Source: Streptomyces xiaopingdaonensis (GTDB lineage Bacteria > Actinomycetota > Actinomycetes > Streptomycetales > Streptomycetaceae). Taken from it: a stretch of DNA of 45,228 nucleotides. Under the pieces are notes generated by a model. It saw only the letters and a list, made by a program, of their open reading frames with translations, had not been told where the DNA came from and did no database searches. Shown here piece by piece: positions 40,115 to 45,228 of the stretch (position 1 is the first letter of the stretch; each line of letters opens with the position of its first letter). Where the stretch lies: contig NZ_AJTQ01000121.1 of the NCBI RefSeq assembly GCF_000262345.1, positions 1 through 45,228 of the forward strand, given 5' to 3'. A program made the position numbers and the translations under genes.

Positions 40115-41454
40115 CGGCCCACCCCTTCCGCAGTCGATCGCCCGGCCTCCTGCCACAGACCGGAAAGAGAGAGCCCGGCTCCCCCGGGCAGCACCTGCCA
40201 TCCGCCCGCGCGGAGCGCCTGGAGCGCCGGAGGCCCTGCGGCCTGCCCCTGCGCGGACGGCGCGGTGGTGAACGCGAGGGCGCGCGTGGTGCGTTGGCGC
40301 ATCCGGGCGAGCGTCAGCGCCTGTTCCTCGTCGAGCTCGCCGAGGAAGGCGACGAGGAGCCCCTCGGAACCCGGCGTCCCGCCGCGCAGCGCGTCGTAGG
40401 CCGGGGCGAGGGAGCTGCTCTGCGAATGGTCGAGGACGGCGAGCGCGTCGAGGAGCATGCCGGCGGTGTCGGAGGAGTCGCCTGTGCTGCCCTCGGGGGT
40501 CGCCGAGCCGGCGTCGGTGAGCAGGCGCACGGCGTACCCGCGCTCCAGCAGGTGGAGGCAGACGGAGGCGGCGGCCGAGACCGACCATTCGAAGGCGGAG
40601 TCCGGGCCCGAGCCGAGGTATGCGGACCTGCGGGCGTCCAACAGGACGGTGGCGCGGGCCTGTTGCGGCTGCTCCTCGCGGCGCACCATGAGCTGGCCGT
40701 ACCGCGCGGTGGAGCGCCAGTGCACTCGGCGCAGGTCGTCGCCGTGGCGGTAGCCGCGCGGGATGATGTCGTCGTCCCCGGCGTGCGCGAGGGAGCGTTG
40801 GCGGCCCTCGCCGTACCCCGAGGCGTCCCCCGTGAGCCGTACGGCGGGCAGCGGCTCGGTGGGCGGTACGACGGTGAGCGTGTCGTGCGTGCTGAAGGCG
40901 CGGGTGAGTTCGCACATCCCGAACGGGTCGGTGAGCCGCAGTTGGAGCGGTCCGAGCGGGTACTGCCCGCGCAGGTCCGAGCGGACCTTGTAGGAGACCT
41001 CGCGCCTGCCTCCCGGCTCCACCCGGTCGAGGACGAAGCGCGGCCGCGGGCCGAGTACGTAGGGGACGCGGTCCTGGAGCATCAGCAGCCCGGTGTGGAG
41101 GCGCGAGACGTTGTCGATCCGCAGGTGCACCCGCGCCTCGGCGCGTGCGGGCACCCGCGCGGGGGAGAGCCTCCGCGACCCGGCGACGCGGTGCCTGGTG
41201 CGGTGGAGCACGAGGACGCACACCACGGGAAGGGCGGCCAACAGCAGGCCGACGCGCAGCAGTTCGGGCTGCCCGAGCAGGTACGCGCAGACGGCGGCGG
41301 CCACGCCCGCGGCGAGGAAGGAACGCCCCCGCGTGGTCAGCCCGCCCAGCGCCGTGCGGAGCGGTCCCCGGCTCTGTTCGGCCTGCGGGGAATCCGGTTG
41401 CCGGTCGGCGGTGCGGCCAGAGTAGGGGCCGGGTACCGGGCCCGCCGGCATCAT
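40111..41454 (-). CDS. DUF58 domain protein (MoxR-associated, VWA-like)
   Basis: A 447-residue protein. Two adjacent membrane helices lie near residues 40-85 (FLAAGVAAAVCAYLLG and VGLLLAALPVVCVLVL). The middle is a beta-rich extracytoplasmic-like segment with VRSDLRGQYPLGPLQLRLTDPFG. The DUF58 block YRHGDDLRRVHWRSTARYGQLMVRREE is diagnostic; the remainder resembles a von Willebrand A fold. It is typically encoded next to a MoxR ATPase and a transglutaminase, forming a possible chaperone-type complex. The ATG at 41454 overlaps the MoxR stop (ATGA), so translation is coupled at both ends of the gene. Confidence 0.9.
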   Translation of the reverse strand: MMPAGPVPGPYSGRTADRQPDSPQAEQSRGPLRTALGGLTTRGRSFLAAGVAAAVCAYLLGQPELLRVGLLLAALPVVCVLVLHRTRHRVAGSRRLSPARVPARAEARVHLRIDNVSRLHTGLLMLQDRVPYVLGPRPRFVLDRVEPGGRREVSYKVRSDLRGQYPLGPLQLRLTDPFGMCELTRAFSTHDTLTVVPPTEPLPAVRLTGDASGYGEGRQRSLAHAGDDDIIPRGYRHGDDLRRVHWRSTARYGQLMVRREEQPQQARATVLLDARRSAYLGSGPDSAFEWSVSAAASVCLHLLERGYAVRLLTDAGSATPEGSTGDSSDTAGMLLDALAVLDHSQSSSLAPAYDALRGGTPGSEGLLVAFLGELDEEQALTLARMRQRTTRALAFTTAPSAQGQAAGPPALQALRAGGWQVLPGGAGLSLSGLWQEAGRSTAEGVGR

Positions 41455-42650
41455 CGGGTCCGGGGCTGCGGCGGTCCGTACGGGTAAGGACCGGGGGCGG
41501 CCGGAGGCTGGCTGGGGTGCGCCGGAGGCGCCGCGGGAGCAGCCCGCCCGGCCTGCGCCGTACCCGGTGCCGGGGGCGCGGCCGGGACGCCCGGCGTGGG
41601 CGGGGTGCCCGCGGGCGGCTGCGCGACCTGCTGGGTGCCGCGTGCTCCCTGCGCCTGGGGCTGCGGCGGTACGCCTGCGCGTTGGTCGGACGCGGGGACG
41701 GGTGTCTGCTGGAGGAGCTCGCCGACGATCTGCTCGGCCGTGCGGCGGTTCAACTGCGCCTGCGCGGTGGGCAGGAGACGGTGCGCGAGCACGGGCACGG
41801 CGAGCGACTGGAGGTCGTCGGGGAGCGCGAACTCGCGCCCGGCGAGCGCCGCCGCCGCCTTCGCCGCGCGTACCAGGTGGAGGGTGGCCCGCGGCGAGGC
41901 GCCCAGCCGCAGCTCGGGGTGGGAACGGGTGGCGGCGACGAGGTCGACCGCGTACCTCCGGACGGCGTCCGAGACGTGGACCTCGCGGACGGCCCCGATC
42001 AGCTTGCACACGTCGTGCGCGTGCGTCACCGACCGGAGGTCGTCGAGCGGGGAGGTCGCACCGTGGACGTCGAGCATCTCCAACTCGGCGGCGGGGCTCG
42101 GGTACCCGATCGAGACGCGGGCCATGAAGCGGTCGCGCTGCGCCTCGGGGAGCGGGTAGGTGCCCTCCATCTCCACCGGGTTCTGCGTGGCGACCACCAT
42201 GAACGGCTCGGGGAGCTGGTGCGTCTCGCCGTCGATGGTGACCTGGCGCTCCTCCATCGACTCCAGCAGCGCCGACTGCGTCTTGGGGGAGGCGCGGTTG
42301 ATCTCGTCCCCGATGACGATCTGCGCGAAGATCGCGCCCGGCTTGAACTCGAAGTCCGTGCGCTGCTGGTCGTAGACGCTGACCCCGGTGATGTCCGACG
42401 GCAGCAGGTCCGGCGTGAACTGGATGCGCCGCACCGAGCAGTCGATCGACTTCGCCAGCGCCTTGGCGAGCATCGTCTTGCCGACCCCGGGGACGTCCTC
42501 CAGGAGGAGGTGCCCCTCGGCGAGGAGCACGGTCAACGAGATCCGTACGATCTCGGGCTTCCCCTCGATCACGGACTCCACCGAACGGCTCACCGCCCCT
42601 GCGGTCGCGCTCAGTTCGCTGAGGCTCGCTCGCTCGTCATAGGTCGTCAC
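41451..42650 (-). CDS. MoxR family AAA+ ATPase
   Basis: A 399-residue AAA+ ATPase. Walker A is LLLEDVPGVGKTMLAKALA, Walker B is IVIGDEINRASPKTQSALLESMEE (in parts), sensor 1 is VVATQNPVEMEGTYPLPEAQRDRF (in parts), and SPRATLHLVRAAKA is the sensor 2 helix. The last 90 residues are a Pro/Ala/Gln-rich tail that is not part of the AAA+ fold. MoxR proteins are thought to act as chaperones that insert cofactors or assemble complexes with VWA-domain partners, here the DUF58 protein. The GTG at 42650 follows GAGGAGG with 5-nt spacing. The operon lies just upstream of the carbonic anhydrase and dcw genes. Confidence 0.93.
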   Translation of the reverse strand: MTTYDERASLSELSATAGAVSRSVESVIEGKPEIVRISLTVLLAEGHLLLEDVPGVGKTMLAKALAKSIDCSVRRIQFTPDLLPSDITGVSVYDQQRTDFEFKPGAIFAQIVIGDEINRASPKTQSALLESMEERQVTIDGETHQLPEPFMVVATQNPVEMEGTYPLPEAQRDRFMARVSIGYPSPAAELEMLDVHGATSPLDDLRSVTHAHDVCKLIGAVREVHVSDAVRRYAVDLVAATRSHPELRLGASPRATLHLVRAAKAAAALAGREFALPDDLQSLAVPVLAHRLLPTAQAQLNRRTAEQIVGELLQQTPVPASDQRAGVPPQPQAQGARGTQQVAQPPAGTPPTPGVPAAPPAPGTAQAGRAAPAAPPAHPSQPPAAPGPYPYGPPQPRTR

Positions 42651-42770
42651 CCGGCCCTCCTCGGCCCCGTGCTGTTCGTCCTCGTCGCTGACTGGGCGTC
42701 CCGCTGCCGCAGCCGACCTCCCGTGCTCCTACCGGCGTATTCTTCACGCCCGCGGGGCCTTTCGTCACGG

Positions 42771-43316
42771 TTACCGTGCGATCTCCGGGTCGATCTCGCG
42801 GAGCAGTCCGGTGGAGACGTCGAAGACGAATCCGCGCACATCGTCCCGATGCGGCAGGAACGGGTTGGTGCGCACGCGCTCCATCGACTGCCGGACGTCC
42901 TGGTCGAGGTCGCGGAAGGACTCCACGGCCCAGGAGGGGCGCTGGCCGACCTCGGCCTCCAGGTCGTTCCTGAACTCCTCGGTGAGGTTGAGGAGTCCGC
43001 AGTCCGTGTGGTGGATGAGGACGACCGAGCGGGTGCCGAGCGCCCGCTGGCTGATCGTCAGGGAGCGGATCGTGTCGTCGGTGACGACGCCGCCCGCGTT
43101 GCGGATGGTGTGGCAGTCGCCGAGGTCGAGGCCGAGCGCCTTGTGCAGGTCGAGCCGGGCGTCCATGCAGGCGACGACGGCGACCCTCTGCACCGGCCTG
43201 GCGTCCATGCCGGGGTCGGTGAACCCTTCGGAGTAGCGGTGGTTGGCGGCCACGAGGCGGTCGGTGACGGTCGCCTGCGGCGCTGCTCCGGATTGCGGGG
43301 AGGCGGATTTCGACAT
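42771..43316 (-). CDS. Beta-class carbonic anhydrase
   Basis: Interconverts CO2 and bicarbonate. The 181-residue protein shows the beta-class zinc site: Cys50 and the Asp52-Arg54 dyad in VVACMDARLD, and His103 with Cys106 in IHHTDCGLL. IRNAGGVVTDDTIRSL is also typical. There is no signal peptide, so it should be cytoplasmic, supplying bicarbonate for carboxylases. The ATG at 43316 has no Shine-Dalgarno sequence, but a TACCGT box 7 nt upstream suggests a leaderless mRNA. It is divergent from rsmH, with 371 bp between them. Confidence 0.92.
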   Translation of the reverse strand: MSKSASPQSGAAPQATVTDRLVAANHRYSEGFTDPGMDARPVQRVAVVACMDARLDLHKALGLDLGDCHTIRNAGGVVTDDTIRSLTISQRALGTRSVVLIHHTDCGLLNLTEEFRNDLEAEVGQRPSWAVESFRDLDQDVRQSMERVRTNPFLPHRDDVRGFVFDVSTGLLREIDPEIAR

Positions 43317-43464
43317 GGCTACGACGGTAGACGCCCTGCCGCCCTTCGGCTCGCGCAGGTGGGGGCGAAAGGGACCGCGTGGCGTCGATGTGAGGTAACC
43401 CACAGTGGTTCCCGGTGCGCAGCGGGGGCTCGATGCAGGGGAGGGACGCGCCTTTGGCCCGTAG

Positions 43465-43492
43465 TTGACCGGCGCGTGCAGTGGACTAGAGT
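43465..43492 (+). promoter_or_regulatory. Promoter of rsmH/dcw operon
   Basis: TTGACC (43465-43470), 16 bp, TAGAGT (43487-43492): a near-consensus housekeeping-sigma promoter, the clearest in the window. Transcription would start near 43499, leaving a leader of about 190 nt before the rsmH ATG. Confidence 0.75.
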
Positions 43493-43498
43493 GACGCG

Positions 43499-43687
43499 CA
43501 GTGGGAGGCGAACCTCCCCAAGGACCCCCGAATCCCCTCGCGTGCGCGGGCGCGTACGTGCGGCTCGGCCTCCTCCCGCTCCCGGCCCGCAGCCTCCCGT
43601 GACCCGGGGGTCTCGCGCCGTATCCCCTTCGAGCGGGCGGGGACCAAGGAGCATGTGCACAGCTGCCCGCCAGAGTTGAGAGGGCAC
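43499..43687 (+). ncRNA. Structured 5' leader of rsmH (candidate mraW-type element)
   Basis: The leader begins with a tight hairpin, GGGAGG-CGAA-CCTCCC (43503-43518). GACCCCCG (43523-43530) can pair with CGGGGGTC (43605-43612), closing a large domain. Its 3' end has GAGAGGGCAC before the ATG. A conserved RNA motif named after mraW has been described in the leaders of actinobacterial mraW (rsmH) operons; whether this leader belongs to it cannot be decided by eye. No protein-coding frame with a good start was seen in it, and no mraZ gene precedes rsmH. Confidence 0.45.
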
Positions 43688-44662
43688 ATGACCACCGACG
43701 AGCGCCCGGCCTTCGGCAGGCACGACCCCGTCATGCTCCGGCGCTCCCTGGAGCTGCTCGCTCCGGCGCTCCGGGAGCCGGGTGCCGTCGTCGTCGACTG
43801 CACCCTGGGGCTCGGCGGTCACGGCGAGGAGCTTCTCAAGACCTTCCCCGAGGCCCGCCTCGTCGGCCTCGACCGCGACACCGAGGCGCTCCGTCTCGCC
43901 CGCGCCCGGCTCGCGCCGTACGGCGAGCGGGCCACCCTCGTGCACGCCGTCTACGACGAACTCCCCGAGGTCCTGGACCGGCTCGGCACGCCCCGGGTGC
44001 AGGGTGTGCTCTTCGATCTCGGCGTCTCCTCGATGCAGTTGGACGAGGCGGAGCGCGGCTTCGCCTACGCGCGGGACGCGCCGCTCGACATGCGCATGGA
44101 CCAGAGCACGGGCCCGAGCGCCGCCGACGTGCTCAACACCTATCCGCCGGGCGACCTCGTGCGCATTCTGCGGAGCTACGGCGAGGAGAAGCAGGCGAAG
44201 CGGATCGTCGAGGCCGTCGTGCGGGAGCGTGCCGTCGAGCCGTTCCGTACCAGTGCGCGGCTCGTCGAGGTGATCAGGGACGCGCTGCCGCAGGCGGTGA
44301 AGCGCACCGGAGGGAACCCGGCGAAGCGGACCTTCCAGGCCCTGCGGATCGAGGTGAACGGGGAGTTGGCGGTGCTGGAGCGTGCGCTGCCGAGCGCCGT
44401 CGACGCGCTCGCCGTCGGCGGCAGGGTCGTGGTCCTCGCCTACCACTCGCTGGAGGACCGCATGGCGAAGCGGGTCCTCGGCGCCGGCGCGACGAGCACC
44501 GCGCCGGCCGACCTGCCCGTCGTCCCCGAGCAGTACCAGCCGCGGCTGCGGCTGCTCACCCGCGGCGCCGAACTGCCGGACGACGACGAGGTGGCGAGCA
44601 ACCGCCGTGCGGCACCGGCGAGGCTGCGCGGCGCCGAGCGCATCAGGGAGGCGAACCGGTGA
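43688..44662 (+). CDS. rsmH: 16S rRNA (cytosine(1402)-N4)-methyltransferase
   Basis: Methylates N4 of C1402 in the 16S rRNA decoding site. The 324-residue protein (formerly MraW) starts with [16 protein letters not shown] and has the SAM loop [52 protein letters not shown] (in parts), APLDMRMD, and the C-terminal [15 protein letters not shown] and [11 protein letters not shown]. The ATG at 43688 is chosen because homologues start shortly before HxPVML; the frame is open to 43655. It is the first gene of the dcw cluster here, and its TGA overlaps a short GTG frame leading to ftsL. Confidence 0.96.
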   Translation: MTTDERPAFGRHDPVMLRRSLELLAPALREPGAVVVDCTLGLGGHGEELLKTFPEARLVGLDRDTEALRLARARLAPYGERATLVHAVYDELPEVLDRLGTPRVQGVLFDLGVSSMQLDEAERGFAYARDAPLDMRMDQSTGPSAADVLNTYPPGDLVRILRSYGEEKQAKRIVEAVVRERAVEPFRTSARLVEVIRDALPQAVKRTGGNPAKRTFQALRIEVNGELAVLERALPSAVDALAVGGRVVVLAYHSLEDRMAKRVLGAGATSTAPADLPVVPEQYQPRLRLLTRGAELPDDDEVASNRRAAPARLRGAERIREANR

Positions 44663-44739
44663 GCGTCAGCGGAGCGAGGCGGGGGAGCGGAACCGCGGTG
44701 CCGGCCCGCCGGCGCGGGGCAGCGGAGGTGCGCCCGTGA
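44659..44739 (+). CDS. 26-residue ORF overlapping both rsmH and ftsL (candidate)
   Basis: A GTG at 44659 overlaps the rsmH stop (GTGA). The frame runs 26 codons ([14 protein letters not shown], then basic Arg/Ala-rich residues) and its own TGA overlaps the ftsL GTG at 44736 (GTGA). The double overlap would let ribosomes pass from rsmH to ftsL without leaving the mRNA. The peptide itself is basic and featureless, so its value may lie in coupling rather than in a product. Confidence 0.3.
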   Translation: MSVSGARRGSGTAVPARRRGAAEVRP

Positions 44740-45098
44740 GCGCGCAGGGCAGGATCGCGCGCCTGGCGCGGTTGGTTCCGGCGGGCGCCTCCCACGCGCG
44801 GCGCACACCCTTCGTCCTGCTCGTCGTCGTTCTCCTCGGGTCCGGACTGCTGACGCTGCTCCTCCTCAACGCCTCGCTCAACAAAGGGTCGTTCAGACTG
44901 AGCAAGCTGGAGCAGGAGACGGAGCGCCTCACCGACCAGCAGCAGGCGCTCCAGCAGCAGGTCGACGGCTACTCGGCCCCCGCCGTGCTGGAGCGCAGGG
45001 CCAAAGGGCTCGGGCTCGTGCCCGGCGGCGTCCCCGTCTTCCTCGCACCCGACGGCAGCGTCCGCGGCGACGCCGAGTCAGCGGAGGTCACCGAGTGA
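44736..45098 (+). CDS. ftsL: FtsL-like septum formation protein
   Basis: A 120-residue bitopic membrane protein of the division complex. A basic cytoplasmic N-terminus (residues 1-25) is followed by one membrane helix (PFVLLVVVLLGSGLLTLLLL, about 26-45). A coiled-coil with KLEQETERLTDQQQALQQQV comes next, then LERRAKGLGLVPGGVPVFL at the C-terminus. FtsL works with the DivIC and FtsQ type proteins to position FtsW and FtsI. The call rests on topology and position between rsmH and ftsI, as FtsL sequences are poorly conserved. The GTG at 44736 follows GGAGGT at 44724-44729. Confidence 0.88.
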   Translation: MSAQGRIARLARLVPAGASHARRTPFVLLVVVLLGSGLLTLLLLNASLNKGSFRLSKLEQETERLTDQQQALQQQVDGYSAPAVLERRAKGLGLVPGGVPVFLAPDGSVRGDAESAEVTE

Positions 45099-45228
45099 GC
45101 CAGCGCCCCGACCCGCGACGGAAGGTCCCCGGGCCCGCGCGTCCGCAGCGGTCGCGGGGCGAACCGCCGCGCGCCGCGCGCAAGCCGGCGAGGCAGCGTC
45201 CGTCGGGCGGCGGTCGCGGCGGGGGCGG
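45095..45228 (+). CDS. ftsI: FtsI / penicillin-binding protein 3, N-terminal fragment (partial)
   Basis: The first 44 codons of a gene that runs off the window. The GTG at 45095 overlaps the ftsL stop (GTGA) and has GGAGG at 45082-45086. The visible part, MSQRPDPRRKVPGPARP and a further Arg/Pro/Gly-rich stretch, is the basic cytoplasmic tail that precedes the membrane anchor in Streptomyces FtsI. The transpeptidase domain lies outside. Identification relies on this tail and on the conserved rsmH-ftsL-ftsI order. Confidence 0.82.
   Translation, partial: MSQRPDPRRKVPGPARPQRSRGEPPRAARKPARQRPSGGGRGGG

Noticed and set aside
37619..40399. 926-codon plus-strand frame opposite the transglutaminase gene
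   Set aside because: It is antisense to a clear TgpA-type protein, low-complexity, and has no convincing start.

Overview
The window is a high-GC (roughly 72-74% by eye) actinobacterial chromosome segment, almost certainly Streptomyces or a close relative. GTG starts are common, stop-free frames run opposite most genes, and the gene order follows the S. coelicolor region just upstream of the dcw cluster (around SCO2090-SCO2128, recalled from memory). Several landmarks are also shared with the M. tuberculosis segment that holds PknL, Rv2175c, AroG and RsmH. No tRNA, rRNA, CRISPR array, insertion sequence or prophage was seen. This is conserved core chromosome rather than an island.

Layout. 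1-2.8 kb: C-terminus of an ArsA-like ATPase, a Sco2127-like protein, ROK glucokinase GlkA and an EEP-family nuclease, closed by a strong bidirectional hairpin. 2.8-8.8 kb: a 32-codon membrane micro-ORF, a membrane protein and a lipase (minus); a PlsC acyltransferase, the MacS/MacR two-component system and a phosphofructokinase (plus). 9-12.7 kb: fused anthranilate synthase with a Trp-codon leader peptide and attenuator, divergent from class II DAHP synthase. 12.7-13.7 kb: iron-box-controlled bfd, converging on bacterioferritin. 14-17.7 kb: a SARP-type regulator divergent from a dehalogenase-like hydrolase, then a sulfite-oxidase-fold protein. 17.8-20 kb: DUF4396 protein behind a CsoR-like operator, endonuclease IV and a secreted transglycosylase. 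20.4-27.4 kb: PASTA Ser/Thr kinase, thiGSO behind a TPP riboswitch, an FAD reductase, an Rv2175c-type DNA-binding protein and thiE. 27.6-31 kb: metF, a Tyr/Gln/Pro-rich membrane protein and a CrtI-like oxidoreductase with an exact MacR box upstream. 31.3-35 kb: TetR / YhgE-Pip / degenerate ABC ATPase operon with a TetR-like operator. 35.2-37.4 kb: HEPN protein, methyltransferase and DUF3040 protein. 37.7-43.3 kb: MoxR-DUF58-transglutaminase operon and a beta-carbonic anhydrase. 43.4 kb to the end: rsmH, ftsL and the start of ftsI, which open the dcw division and wall cluster.

How the genes work together. The edge and centre concern cell wall and growth: rsmH/ftsL/ftsI, the PASTA kinase, a secreted transglycosylase and MacRS. 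Central metabolism is represented by glucokinase, phosphofructokinase, aromatic and tryptophan synthesis, thiamine and folate. Regulation is mostly local: trp attenuator, TPP riboswitch, iron box, CsoR-like operator, TetR operator and MacR box. Several genes (trp leader, aroH, the kinase, metF, the CrtI-like gene, carbonic anhydrase) have a TANNNT box 6-8 nt before the start codon, the arrangement expected of leaderless mRNAs.

No obviously new multi-gene system was found. The most unusual items are the exact MacR box, the metal-operator/DUF4396 pair, the ABC ATPase that has lost its key motifs while staying coupled to YhgE/Pip, the HEPN (RX4H) plus methyltransferase pair, and several micro-ORFs.
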